A stretch of 21,641 nucleotides of DNA from Bacteroidales bacterium (GTDB lineage: Bacteria > Bacteroidota > Bacteroidia > Bacteroidales > P3). The stretch spans positions 1 through 21,641 of the forward strand of contig DUQY01000062.1 in the NCBI GenBank assembly GCA_012837565.1, read 5' to 3'. The position numbers and the translations under genes are program-made. Under the pieces are notes generated by a model. It made no database searches, was not told the origin of the DNA, and was given only the letters and a program-made list of their open reading frames with translations. The first letter of the stretch is position 1. Every line of letters begins with the position of its first letter. Positions 1 to 8,139 of the stretch are shown piece by piece.

Positions 1-217
1 ACATTTTTTCTAATGAAATATAAACTCTTACGATGTAATAATTATTTATTTGCACATAATTTATTATTTATTATTTATTAAACTAGTGGCTTAAAGCCAA
101 TTAACATACTTTAGTAAAGAAATCTCTTTCTATATCTTTATTCTATTTTTCTCTTTCTTGCTTTTAAATTCCTATATCTTCGTTTTAAATTTTTCTTTCT
201 TCGTTTCATTTTGCTGT

Positions 218-293
218 GATGTACATCTTAGCTTACTGCGATGTACATCTTAGCGTCTTCCGATGTACATCTTAGCAGCGTGCGATGTACATC
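218..293. repeat. Array A: four 22-bp-period repeats of GATGTACATC
   Basis: Four copies begin at 218, 240, 262 and 284, exactly 22 bp apart. The first three share the 15-mer GATGTACATCTTAGC; the fourth keeps only the palindromic GATGTACATC and then diverges. The 7-bp spacers differ from each other (TTACTGC, GTCTTCC, AGCGTGC) but match, copy by copy, the spacers of the second array at 21278-21358. The 10-bp core is a perfect palindrome, and the spacing of about two helical turns would place bound dimers on one DNA face. Function unknown; it could be a protein-binding array or a dispersed intergenic repeat. Confidence 0.92.
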
Positions 294-422
294 GGAGTGA
301 TTTCTTTCTTTGTTTGAGGAATTTCTTTCAGCATTTTAGTGTTTTATATCTTGATAATAGGGAATAAGGATGGTGATAAAATTAAATTATACTATTAATT
401 ATAGTCTTAAAGGAATATTTGC

Positions 423-430
423 TAACTTTG
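423..430 (+). promoter_or_regulatory. Putative -7 box (TAACTTTG) before the DUF3109 gene
   Basis: Matches the Bacteroidota -7 consensus TAnnTTTG, 48 bp before the start codon. No good TTTG -33 element is seen at the expected distance, so support comes from the -7 box and its location only. Confidence 0.4.
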
Positions 431-478
431 GAGGTTGAAATTAGAGATTAAAAGTTATTAATAATAAAGATATTTTAG

Positions 479-1048
479 ATGTTAGTTGTTCAGAATGCTA
501 TTGTAAGTGAAGATATTAAGTATATAAAGTTTTGCTGTGATCTTCAAAAATGTAAGGGAAGTTGTTGTGTTGAGGGAGATGCTGGAGCACCGCTTGAGAG
601 GGAGGAAGTGAAGATTCTAAAGAAATTGTTACCGAAAGTCAAACCTTATCTTACAGAGAAGGGAATAATAGAAATTGAAAAGAATGGTGTGTCGGATATA
701 GATTTTACTGGCGGTTTATGTACTAGATTAATTGAAGGGAAGGATTGTGTGTTCTTATCCTATGATGGAGATATAGCAAAATGTGCTATTGAGAGAGCTT
801 ATGAGGATGGGAAAGTAGATTTCCAGAAGCCAATCTCTTGCCACCTCTATCCAATAAGGATTGAAAACTATGGTGAGTTCATTGCTGTTAACTATCATGC
901 TTGGGATGTTTGTAAGCCTGCATTGGTTCAAGGAGAAATTATTGACCTACCTCTATATAAGATGCTAAAGACTCCACTTATTAGAAGATTTGGAGAAAAA
1001 TGGTACCAAGAATTAATTGTGGAAATTGAAGAGAATTGCTTTGATTAG
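479..1048 (+). CDS. DUF3109 family cysteine-rich protein
   Basis: A 189-residue protein that I recognise as DUF3109, common and uncharacterised in Bacteroidota and related to the YkgJ/UPF0153 metal-chelating cysteine proteins. The cysteines are Cys19, 20, 25, 29 and 30 near the N terminus, then Cys81, 90, 102, 121 (in an SCHLYP motif) and 144, a pattern suited to binding iron-sulphur or zinc. There is no signal peptide or membrane segment, so it is probably cytoplasmic. The ATG at 479 follows an AT-rich leader without a Shine-Dalgarno sequence, as is normal in this phylum. It lies 80 bp before the phosphofructokinase gene, which has its own promoter, so co-transcription is not required. Biochemical role unknown. 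Confidence 0.85.
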   Translation: MLVVQNAIVSEDIKYIKFCCDLQKCKGSCCVEGDAGAPLEREEVKILKKLLPKVKPYLTEKGIIEIEKNGVSDIDFTGGLCTRLIEGKDCVFLSYDGDIAKCAIERAYEDGKVDFQKPISCHLYPIRIENYGEFIAVNYHAWDVCKPALVQGEIIDLPLYKMLKTPLIRRFGEKWYQELIVEIEENCFD

Positions 1049-1070
1049 TCGAAGTCTTTTTCTATTTTTG
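1040..1070 (+). promoter_or_regulatory. Bacteroidota-type promoter of the phosphofructokinase gene
   Basis: TTTG at 1040-1043 (-33) and TATTTTTG at 1063-1070 (-7, TAnnTTTG) are separated by 19 bp, the textbook spacing for the primary sigma factor of Bacteroidota. The -33 element overlaps the last codons of the upstream gene. Transcription should start near 1077, leaving a leader of about 50 nt. This is the best-formed promoter in the window. Confidence 0.7.
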
Positions 1071-1128
1071 CATTCATCTATAGTTAGATATTAAAAAATC
1101 ATATTATTTTTAAATAAGAAAAAAAATT

Positions 1129-2358
1129 ATGTTACAAGATAAACTCTTTAAGGGTAAAACAATTGCAATTTTATCGGGCGGGGGAGACACTCCTGCACTG
1201 AATTCAAGTATTGATGCTGTTAGAAACAGAGCCTCGATGTTAGGTTTTAAAGTATATGGCATAAGAAGAGGTTGGAAAGGTCTTTTGGGAGATGGCGATA
1301 TTGTGGATTTAACCAATCAACCTTATAATGGTTATTATGGAGGAACAGCAATCCGTTCTTCAAGAACCAATCCATTTCCTTCCAAGTCAAATGTAGAGGA
1401 TAGAACCTCACAGGTGATGAAAAACCTTAAAAGGTATAAGATAGATATTCTTGTTACCATTGGAGGAGATGACACAAATGGTGCTGCCAAACGCTTATAT
1501 GAACAAGAGGGTATTCCGGTTATTGGTTTCCCTAAAACAATTGATAACGATTTAAGAACACATACTACTCATAATTTTAATGGGAAGGAAATTGAATCGG
1601 TTATTTGTCCGGGTTATCCCTCAGCTGCTCACAGAATTGCAGAGTTTGCATCAATTATCAAAACCAATGCAGAGAGTCATTCAAGGGTAATGGTTATGGA
1701 AGTGATGGGAAGAAATGCAGGTTGGTTAACTGGTGCTGGAACATTTGGAGGAGCTAAAATTTCTTTAGTGCCTGAAATTGAGATGACAAAGGAGAGACAA
1801 GAAAACTTCTTTAATATTGTTAACGAAAGGTATAAGAGGAAACAAACAGTTTTGATTTCTGTTTCGGAAGGAGTGAAGTGGTATAGTGAAAAAACAGGAA
1901 AGACTGAAGTTGTTTATGCGTCAAGAGAATTGGATGAGTATGGACACGCACTTCTAGGAGGTATTAGTGGCATAATTGCTCACGATATATCACAAAAACT
2001 TAAACTACAAACACGCTCTCAGGTAACAGGATATTATCCAAGAGGAGGAAGGTGTTTTGAATATGATAATAGGCTTACCCATGCTTTGGCAGATAAGGTT
2101 GTTGACCTTATTTTAAGAGAGGATTATGGCAAAATGCCTGTTATGAAGTTTATTTCGCCTACTGAGGAAGTTGAAGAGTATAACTGCGATGCAATTGATA
2201 TGTCTTCAATTGGCAATCTTTCACTTCCAAAGGAGTACTTCGACGAAAACACTTTTACTTTTACCGATTACTATAATGATTTCCTTTCAAAGATAATAGG
2301 GAAACCAAATTATCCTACGTTTGAGTACGATTTCCCTAAGGTAAATCCTGAAATATAA
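1129..2358 (+). CDS. 6-phosphofructokinase, pyrophosphate-type
   Basis: Phosphorylates fructose 6-phosphate to fructose 1,6-bisphosphate in glycolysis. The 409 residues carry the family signatures: GGGDTPALN at 17-25, GGDDT at 112-116, PKTIDND at 135-141 and MGRNAGW at 193-199. In ATP-dependent enzymes of the short bacterial type the third motif is GGDGT/S. Aspartate at 115 together with Lys136 in PKTIDND is the established signature of phosphate-donor use of pyrophosphate, which makes the step reversible. Length fits the roughly 400-residue PPi/ATP 'long clade' enzymes. It has its own promoter and is followed after 46 bp by a class III fructose-bisphosphatase. Donor specificity is inferred from residues, not proven. 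Confidence 0.93.
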   Translation: MLQDKLFKGKTIAILSGGGDTPALNSSIDAVRNRASMLGFKVYGIRRGWKGLLGDGDIVDLTNQPYNGYYGGTAIRSSRTNPFPSKSNVEDRTSQVMKNLKRYKIDILVTIGGDDTNGAAKRLYEQEGIPVIGFPKTIDNDLRTHTTHNFNGKEIESVICPGYPSAAHRIAEFASIIKTNAESHSRVMVMEVMGRNAGWLTGAGTFGGAKISLVPEIEMTKERQENFFNIVNERYKRKQTVLISVSEGVKWYSEKTGKTEVVYASRELDEYGHALLGGISGIIAHDISQKLKLQTRSQVTGYYPRGGRCFEYDNRLTHALADKVVDLILREDYGKMPVMKFISPTEEVEEYNCDAIDMSSIGNLSLPKEYFDENTFTFTDYYNDFLSKIIGKPNYPTFEYDFPKVNPEI

Positions 2359-2404
2359 ATAATAGTTATAACATTATTTACAGTATTAATAAAAAACGAA
2401 TGTT

Positions 2405-4366
2405 ATGAATACAATTAGCAATGAAGAATTAAAATTCTTACAAGGGCTTTCAAAGAACTTCCCTACAGTACAGTCGGCTAGCACAGAGATAATTAATCTT
2501 GAAGCAATCCAACTTCTTCCAAAGGGAACAGAACATTATGTGACCGATATTCACGGTGAATATGACACATTTAACCATATCTTATCAAATGCCTCAGGTT
2601 CTGTAAAAAGAAAGATAGATTTTGTTTTTGGAAATAGAATAACAAAAGCGGAAAAGAACCAACTTGCAACCATTATTTACTATCCAAATGAAAAGCTAAG
2701 GAGTCTTATTGCTAATGGTATAGTTAATGAAGAATGGTATAGCATAACATTAAACAGGTTGGTAGAAGTTGCAAAAGAAGTAACTAAGAAATACACACGT
2801 TCAAAGGTAAGAAAAGCAATGCCACAAGAATATGCTTTTATTATCGATGAGCTTTTGAACGAAACCAATCCAGACAAACAAAACTATTACGATAGCATTA
2901 TTAAATCCATAATTAACCTAAAACGTTCCGATTACTTTATCGAATCAATATGTGTTTTTATAAAAAGAATGCTTATTGACCGCCTTCATATTATTGGAGA
3001 CATATATGATAGAGGTCCCAAGGCAGTTGATGTTGTGGAAAAACTTAAAGAACATCATTCAGTTGACGTACAATGGGGAAACCATGATATTATTTGGATG
3101 GGTGCTGCTTGTGGAAACAAATTAGATATTGCAGAGGTTATTCGTTTGACTGCTCGTTATGGAAGTCTTGATACCATTGAGGATGACTACGGCATAAACC
3201 TTATGTCATTAGTTAGTTTTGCACTTGCAACATACGAAAAAGATCCTGCAATACCTTTTATCCCTAAAGGAACTGAGCCAGAGAACTACCAAGATTCTAG
3301 CGTTAGACTTATGACCATTATTCATAAGGCAATAGCTGTTATTACTTTCAAGCTTGAGGGACAACTTATTAAAAGGAATCCTCTGTTTGATATGAATCAT
3401 CGTTTGTTACTTGATAAGGTTGACTACAGCAAAGGAACAATTACTATTGAAGGAAAGACTTACGATTTATTAGACAAAGAATATCCAACAATTGACCCTA
3501 AGGACCCATACAAACTAACTCCAGAGGAAGAGTTTGTTATGGATAAACTAAAATACTCATTCCTTAACTCCTACAAAATGCAAGACCATATTGCGTTTTT
3601 ATTTGCAAAGGGAAGCATTTATTTGAGTTTTAACAACAACCTAATGCTTCATGGATGTATCCCAATGAAAAGTGCAACTGAGTTTAGAGAGTTTAACCAC
3701 AAGGGAGAGATGGTTAAGGGAAAAGAGCTTTGCGATGCTTTAGAAAAAACAATTAGAAATGTATGGTTAAACAGAAACGACACCGAAAACAACTCTAATG
3801 ACGGAGATTATTTCTGGTATCTATGGTGTGGACCTGTTTCACCAATCTTTGGGAAGCATAGGATGGCTACCTACGAAAGGTACTTGATAGATGACAAAGA
3901 ACAACAAAAAGAAATCTTAGATATTTATTTCAAACTAAGAAATGAAGAACCTTTCTGCGAGTTTATTTTAAATGAATTTGGATTAAATAATAAGAGTGCA
4001 AGAATTATTAATGGACATATCCCAGTTAAGGTTAAAAAGGGTGAGAGCCCAATATTAGCAAATGGAAGGTTATTGGTTATTGATGGAGGTATGTCTAAGA
4101 GTTACCAAAAAACAACTGGAATTGGAGGATATACTTTAATATATAGTTCAATCAGAATGTTTATTGTTCAACACGAACCATTCTCATCTCGTCAAGAGGC
4201 AATAGAGAATGAATCGGATATTATATCACAAGACTTTATGATTGAATCACATGCTAAACCAATTTTAGTTAAAGATACTGAAATAGGGACAGAGCTTTAT
4301 CGTCAAATTGATGACTTAAAGATGTTGATAAAAGCATATAATAGTGGTTTGATTAAAGAGAAGTAG
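2405..4366 (+). CDS. fbp: Fructose-1,6-bisphosphatase class III
   Basis: Hydrolyses fructose 1,6-bisphosphate to fructose 6-phosphate in gluconeogenesis. The 653-residue length and calcineurin-like metallophosphatase motifs match the class III (Bacillus subtilis Fbp) type: DIHGEYD at 48-54, GDIYDRGP at 198-205 and WGNHD at 224-228 supply the metal-binding Asp, His and Asn residues. A later NGHIPVK motif completes the site. No signal peptide; cytoplasmic. The gene follows the phosphofructokinase by 46 bp on the same strand and is closed by a strong hairpin terminator, so the two are probably co-transcribed. Pairing these two enzymes puts both directions of the same step under one transcript. 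Confidence 0.95.
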   Translation: MNTISNEELKFLQGLSKNFPTVQSASTEIINLEAIQLLPKGTEHYVTDIHGEYDTFNHILSNASGSVKRKIDFVFGNRITKAEKNQLATIIYYPNEKLRSLIANGIVNEEWYSITLNRLVEVAKEVTKKYTRSKVRKAMPQEYAFIIDELLNETNPDKQNYYDSIIKSIINLKRSDYFIESICVFIKRMLIDRLHIIGDIYDRGPKAVDVVEKLKEHHSVDVQWGNHDIIWMGAACGNKLDIAEVIRLTARYGSLDTIEDDYGINLMSLVSFALATYEKDPAIPFIPKGTEPENYQDSSVRLMTIIHKAIAVITFKLEGQLIKRNPLFDMNHRLLLDKVDYSKGTITIEGKTYDLLDKEYPTIDPKDPYKLTPEEEFVMDKLKYSFLNSYKMQDHIAFLFAKGSIYLSFNNNLMLHGCIPMKSATEFREFNHKGEMVKGKELCDALEKTIRNVWLNRNDTENNSNDGDYFWYLWCGPVSPIFGKHRMATYERYLIDDKEQQKEILDIYFKLRNEEPFCEFILNEFGLNNKSARIINGHIPVKVKKGESPILANGRLLVIDGGMSKSYQKTTGIGGYTLIYSSIRMFIVQHEPFSSRQEAIENESDIISQDFMIESHAKPILVKDTEIGTELYRQIDDLKMLIKAYNSGLIKEK

Positions 4367-4390
4367 AAATACAAGAATTTATTTGAAGTA

Positions 4391-4436
4391 AAAAGAGGCT
4401 GTCTAAATATATTTAGTTTAGCCTCTTTTGCTTTTT
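4391..4436. terminator. Bidirectional terminator between fbp and the barrel gene
   Basis: A perfect 10-bp stem, AAAAGAGGCT (4391-4400) with AGCCTCTTTT (4420-4429), encloses a second perfect 14-nt palindrome, CTAAATATATTTAG at 4403-4416. T runs follow on both strands, so it can end transcription from fbp (+) and from the converging barrel gene (-). Confidence 0.88.
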
Positions 4437-4455
4437 CTGATGAATTCTTTAACTG

Positions 4456-5145
4456 TTAGAACCTGTATCCAATACTTAGTCCAATGGTATAGTTATATTT
4501 TGAATAATATTGACTTATATTTTTGTCATTATAAACATTAGCTAGCCCTAAATCGAAGTCAAGTAAAAAGAATAATAATCTATTAACGTCCATTCCAATT
4601 CCAAAACGCAGTCCGTAATCGAATCTATTATTGTTACCTAAATACAAAAGATCTGGGTCTGTATTTTCTTTGAAATAACTAATAGATTCATCTCTTTTAA
4701 TCAATGGGGTGTCTACAAATTCAAACCTAGATTTTGATTTCCCAGCAACACCTAAAGCTGCATAAGCTCCTAAACTAAAATTAATATTAATATCTCTACT
4801 TGTATTTAAGCTATATCCAATAACAATTGGTAATTGAAAATACATTGGATTAATATCTGTGTATATTGATACTCCCAAAGCTTTTGCTTCGTTATGAGCA
4901 CCTTTTGTTATAAAGATTAGATCTCCTTTAACATAAACATTGTCAGAAAAATAAAAGTCCGCAAAAGCTCCAAATTGGAAACCAAACTTAGAACCTAAAT
5001 GTAATTCATCAGGGTCTTCTCTAATTCCAGAAACGTTACCACCTAAAAGGATACCATGTCCAAACCTATCAGAACCGGAACTTTGAGCATTTGAAGAGAA
5101 TGCTATACCTATTATTAAGAATGAAACTAAAATAAATCTTTTCAT
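4456..5145 (-). CDS. Outer-membrane beta-barrel protein, PorT-like
   Basis: A 229-residue exported protein. Residues 1-20 form a signal peptide ending in SNAQ. The remainder alternates polar and hydrophobic/aromatic residues in about eight short strands (for example FGFQFGAFADFYF and YFQLPIVIGYS) and ends in YRF, with the terminal phenylalanine expected of barrels inserted by the BAM machinery. This matches the 'PorT family / outer membrane protein beta-barrel' group of Bacteroidota. The exact function cannot be read from sequence; many members are small structural or adhesion barrels, and only PorT itself is tied to type IX secretion. It stands alone, with its own -7 box at 5183-5190 and a shared terminator. 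Confidence 0.8.
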   Translation of the reverse strand: MKRFILVSFLIIGIAFSSNAQSSGSDRFGHGILLGGNVSGIREDPDELHLGSKFGFQFGAFADFYFSDNVYVKGDLIFITKGAHNEAKALGVSIYTDINPMYFQLPIVIGYSLNTSRDININFSLGAYAALGVAGKSKSRFEFVDTPLIKRDESISYFKENTDPDLLYLGNNNRFDYGLRFGIGMDVNRLLFFLLDFDLGLANVYNDKNISQYYSKYNYTIGLSIGYRF

Positions 5146-5182
5146 AGTCTTTTTTGTTAGTAATAAATGAAACTTATCTCTG

Positions 5183-5190
5183 CAAATATA
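5183..5190 (-). promoter_or_regulatory. Putative -7 box (TATATTTG) of the barrel gene
   Basis: Read on the - strand this is TATATTTG, an exact TAnnTTTG match, ending 37 bp before the start codon at 5145. No clear TTTG -33 element is seen. Confidence 0.45.
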
Positions 5191-5250
5191 TAACTATTTT
5201 CTTAGAAAAACAGTTTTAAAGAATTATTGCAGGAAAAGAAATTAAGGGGT

Positions 5251-5934
5251 TTACTTTATATTAAACCTCATTGAAAGCCCAAATGTTGGACTTGAATAAA
5301 TTGAGGGAAGACAATATGGACTAAGGTTTAGGGATAGGTTAGGGGATATGTCGTAGTCGAAAAGATGACCATAGACCATTGCATCAACTATATTGAATAT
5401 ATAAACTAATGCTCCACCCATTATACTTAGTTCAAAGTTCTTTTGGTAAGCATAATACAAGTTATAAATACTTTGATCAGGATAATTAACATAGTCAGGG
5501 TTTTTCCCTTCTTCAATTCCGTTTGCCCTAAGGGTATATTCCTTTTTAAACTTTTGAGCTCCTTTATAGTTTGTTATAGCAAAATAAAGAACAGCTCCCT
5601 CTGCAGCATAAATAATAGGAACCTTCCAAGCTTGCTTATTATAAATCTGACCTAAGCCAGGTAATAATGAGTAAAGCGTTGCTTTGGTTGGAGAATGCGA
5701 TAGTTTTGTATTAGTCTTGGTATTAGTCTTTTGAATTGACTCTGGTTTTGAATCAGAAGATAGTCTAGCCTTAATAATTGAATCTAGCTCTTCTTTTGAA
5801 CGTCTTTGAGAAAGTTTTGTTTGAGATGTATCGTTAAGGGTCTGAATTTCTGGGTTATCATCTATTATCTGTCCTTGCACACAAAGGCTCAAGAAAAGGA
5901 AGAAGACTGATAATAGAATTTCTTTGAGGGTCAT
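5251..5934 (-). CDS. DUF5683 domain protein
   Basis: A 227-residue protein with a signal peptide (about residues 1-22, ending VQGQ), a polar Ser/Thr/Lys-rich stretch, and then the DUF5683 core beginning at LYSLLPGLGQIYNKQ. The core contains two hydrophobic segments (around WKVPIIYAAEGAVLYFAI and GGALVYIFNIVDAMVYG) that are probably membrane-associated. The function of the family is unknown. It begins only 3 bp after the parB stop codon, so it is almost certainly translated from the parAB transcript. I recall parA-parB-DUF5683 as a recurrent gene order in Bacteroidota, which suggests a link between chromosome segregation and the envelope; that link is inference. Confidence 0.8.
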   Translation of the reverse strand: MTLKEILLSVFFLFLSLCVQGQIIDDNPEIQTLNDTSQTKLSQRRSKEELDSIIKARLSSDSKPESIQKTNTKTNTKLSHSPTKATLYSLLPGLGQIYNKQAWKVPIIYAAEGAVLYFAITNYKGAQKFKKEYTLRANGIEEGKNPDYVNYPDQSIYNLYYAYQKNFELSIMGGALVYIFNIVDAMVYGHLFDYDISPNLSLNLSPYCLPSIYSSPTFGLSMRFNIK

Positions 5935-5937
5935 TTC

Positions 5938-6831
5938 TTAGTTTTCTTCTATAATAGAAATTATTCTTTCAAAGTCTTTGTCGTTAGAAAACTCAATAGT
6001 AATGGCTCCTTTTCCCCTTTGAGAACGTTTGATTTCTATTTTAGTAGATAGCTTTTCTGATAGGTTATTTTGAAATTCAATATGTGAAGCGGGTAGGGGT
6101 CTTTGTTTTTTTGAAGTCTTAGTTTTAATATTAGATGGTGCCTTTAGTTCTGAAACCATTTCTTCAACCTGACGAACAGAAAGCTCTCTATCAATTATTT
6201 GATTCATAATATTTAGCTGCTCTTGTTCTGATTCAAGATTTATTAATGCTCTTGCATGTCCCATTGAAATCTTATCTTCTTGAATTGATATTTGAATAAC
6301 AGCAGGAAGTTTCAATAGTCGAAGATAGTTAGTTATTGAAGAACGGCTTTTACCTATCTTTTCACTCATTTTCTCCTGAGTAAGATTAAAGCTTTCAATA
6401 AGTGCTTGTAGTGAAAGTGCTATTTCAATTGCATTTAGGTTTTCTCTTTGTATGTTTTCCACCAAAGCCATTTCCATCATTTCGTTCTTTGTTGCAACTC
6501 TAATATAGGCTGGTATTTCTGTTAGACCTGCTTTCTTTGACGCTCTTAACCTACGTTCACCTGCAATAAGAATATATGTATCATTGTTTCCCTTAGTTAC
6601 TGTTATTGGAACAATAACTCCTTGTTCTATTATAGATTGAGACAGTTCCTCTATTGTTTTATCGTCAAATTCTTTTCTTGGTTGATGAGGATTAGCTGAA
6701 ATTTTTGAAATAGGAATTAAAGCAATTGATGCAGTAATTGAATTGTCATAATCAACCTCTGGATTTGTTGTTTCCATACTTTGCAGTAATGCCCCCAGTC
6801 CTCTACCTAATGCTTGTTTTTTTGCTGCCAT
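5938..6831 (-). CDS. parB: Chromosome-partitioning protein ParB (Spo0J)
   Basis: A 297-residue centromere-binding CTPase that loads on parS sites and spreads as a DNA clamp. The order of parts is complete: N-terminal LGRGLGALL (8-16), which contacts and stimulates ParA; the ParB/Srx CTP-binding domain with the NPHQPRKEF and GERRLRA motifs; a helix-turn-helix around EKIGKSRSSITNYLRLL; and a C-terminal basic dimerisation region. It starts 25 bp after parA. I searched by eye for the canonical parS sequence (TGTTNCACGTGAAACA-like) and found none in the window, so parS is presumably elsewhere. Confidence 0.95.
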   Translation of the reverse strand: MAAKKQALGRGLGALLQSMETTNPEVDYDNSITASIALIPISKISANPHQPRKEFDDKTIEELSQSIIEQGVIVPITVTKGNNDTYILIAGERRLRASKKAGLTEIPAYIRVATKNEMMEMALVENIQRENLNAIEIALSLQALIESFNLTQEKMSEKIGKSRSSITNYLRLLKLPAVIQISIQEDKISMGHARALINLESEQEQLNIMNQIIDRELSVRQVEEMVSELKAPSNIKTKTSKKQRPLPASHIEFQNNLSEKLSTKIEIKRSQRGKGAITIEFSNDKDFERIISIIEEN

Positions 6832-6856
6832 AACTACGATATGTTGATAATGATAT

Positions 6857-7633
6857 TTATTTCTTTTTAGGTTTGTTTTTATTAACTACTTCTTTAGCAA
6901 GACTAATATAATTAGCACTTCCTGTACATGATGCATCATACATTATTGCACTTTGTCCATAACTTGGAGCCTCTGCAAGTTTTGTATTATTATAAATTAA
7001 AGTGTCGAAAACCATCTGTTCGAAATGATTCCTAACATCTTCAACAACTTGGCGTGCAAGTCTAAGTCGTGAATCAAACATGGTTAAAACAATTCCTTCA
7101 ATTTCAAGTTCTGTGTTTAATCTTGTTTGAACAATGCGTATTGTGTTTAGAAGTTTTCCTAGCCCCTCAAGTGCAAAGTATTGGCATTGAACAGGAATAA
7201 GAACAGAGTCTGCTGCTGATAATGCATTAATTGTAACCAGACCAAGCGAAGGAGAGCAGTCTATAATAATAAAGTCATAATCGTCTTTTAGTTGATCGGT
7301 TATGGCTTTCATCTTATATTCTCTTGCTTCAAGTTTAGGTAGTTCAATTTCTGCACCAACAAGATCAATTCTTGCAGGAAGAACATCAAGGTTGGGAGTT
7401 GAACTTTCTTGAATTGCATCTTTAGGGTTAGCACCTTCTATCAGACACTCGTAAATGCTTACAGTTACATCCTCTGGCATAATTCCTAAACCAGAGGAAG
7501 CATTTGCTTGAGGATCTGCATCAATTAGAAGAGTTTTCTTTTCCATCACAGCCAACGCAGCACTTAAATTAATTGCTGTAGTTGTTTTCCCAACGCCACC
7601 TTTTTGATTTGCAATTGCAATAATTTTACCCAT
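6857..7633 (-). CDS. parA: Chromosome-partitioning ATPase ParA (Soj)
   Basis: A 258-residue deviant-Walker ATPase acting with ParB in segregation of the chromosome origin region. The deviant Walker A KGGVGKTT lies at residues 11-18, Walker A' is in LLIDADPQANASS, and Walker B is in FIIIDCSPSLG. The short N terminus without a DNA-binding domain marks it as chromosomal Soj-type rather than plasmid P1-type. Gene order parA-parB-DUF5683 on one strand, with gaps of 25 and 3 bp, indicates one operon. A terminator lies just upstream at 7654-7678, so parA probably has its own promoter, although I cannot see a convincing one. Confidence 0.95.
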   Translation of the reverse strand: MGKIIAIANQKGGVGKTTTAINLSAALAVMEKKTLLIDADPQANASSGLGIMPEDVTVSIYECLIEGANPKDAIQESSTPNLDVLPARIDLVGAEIELPKLEAREYKMKAITDQLKDDYDFIIIDCSPSLGLVTINALSAADSVLIPVQCQYFALEGLGKLLNTIRIVQTRLNTELEIEGIVLTMFDSRLRLARQVVEDVRNHFEQMVFDTLIYNNTKLAEAPSYGQSAIMYDASCTGSANYISLAKEVVNKNKPKKK

Positions 7634-7647
7634 ATATTATTTAAGTA

Positions 7648-7680
7648 AGTAAAAAAGCTGTCCTTGTTGAACAGCTTTGA
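7648..7680 (-). terminator. Terminator after the DUF3276 gene
   Basis: An 8-bp stem, AAAGCTGT at 7654-7661 with ACAGCTTT at 7671-7678 and a 9-nt loop, is followed on the - strand by a T run. It lies between the DUF3276 gene and parA and separates the two units. A T run also follows on the + strand. Confidence 0.75.
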
Positions 7681-7687
7681 GTTTTTT

Positions 7688-8023
7688 TTAATCTTTAATA
7701 TCAAAACTGAAGTCCTCGAAACTACTTGTTAGAAAACTAGTATTATCAATTTCTTCCTCAAACACTGGTTCGATACCTGTTTCAATATAGCTTACAACAC
7801 CTTGAAGTGCTTTAACAAATTTCTCGTGGTCTTCTTTGTATAAGAAAATCTTATGCTTTTCATAAGAGAATGAACCATCTTCATTATTAAACTTGCGTTT
7901 ACTTTCGGTGATAGTTAGATATTTATCACCCGATTTAGTTTCCTTAACGTCAAAGAAATAAGTTCTCTTTCCTGCTTTAACTGCTTTCGAATACACTTCG
8001 TCTCTCTCTCTTGTCGGCTCCAT
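7688..8023 (-). CDS. DUF3276 / PUR-like nucleic-acid-binding protein
   Basis: A 111-residue protein of the DUF3276 family, a small PUR-alpha-type fold found throughout Bacteroidota and related to the Borrelia nucleic-acid-binding protein BpuR. The recognisable core is KRTYFFDVKETKSGDKYLTI followed by a basic turn and HKIFLYKEDHEKFVKAL. The C terminus is acidic. By family it should bind single-stranded DNA or RNA as a dimer in the cytoplasm; the targets here are unknown. It is a single-gene unit with a -7 box at 8059-8066 and a terminator at 7654-7678. Confidence 0.85.
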   Translation of the reverse strand: MEPTRERDEVYSKAVKAGKRTYFFDVKETKSGDKYLTITESKRKFNNEDGSFSYEKHKIFLYKEDHEKFVKALQGVVSYIETGIEPVFEEEIDNTSFLTSSFEDFSFDIKD

Positions 8024-8058
8024 ATTAATTTAATATTGTATTTTGGTTAATTAAAAGG

Positions 8059-8066
8059 CAAAAATA
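8059..8066 (-). promoter_or_regulatory. Putative -7 box (TATTTTTG) of the DUF3276 gene
   Basis: Reads TATTTTTG on the - strand, an exact TAnnTTTG match, 35 bp before the start codon at 8023. No consensus -33 element is visible. Confidence 0.45.
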
Positions 8067-8139
8067 ATGAATTTATTCTATATAATAGCGATAAAGAGTA
8101 GAATTTAATTACTAACAAATCCTTTCTACTTGATTACTC

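Larger units (their letters stand above)
1..478. other. Non-coding AT-rich left end
   Basis: No convincing coding region on either strand. Positions 41-80 are low-complexity TTATTTATT repeats, and 120-210 is a pyrimidine-rich tract on the + strand with degenerate CTTTCTT/TATATCTT words. The only strong structure is the GATGTACATC array at 218-293. It is followed by the motif ATTTCTTTCTTTG at 300-312, which recurs after the second array near the right end. A promoter-like box for the first gene lies at 423-430. Confidence 0.6.

Noticed and set aside
218..293. CRISPR array
   Set aside because: The repeated unit is only 15 bp with 7-bp spacers, the spacers recur in the second array, and there is no cas gene in the window.
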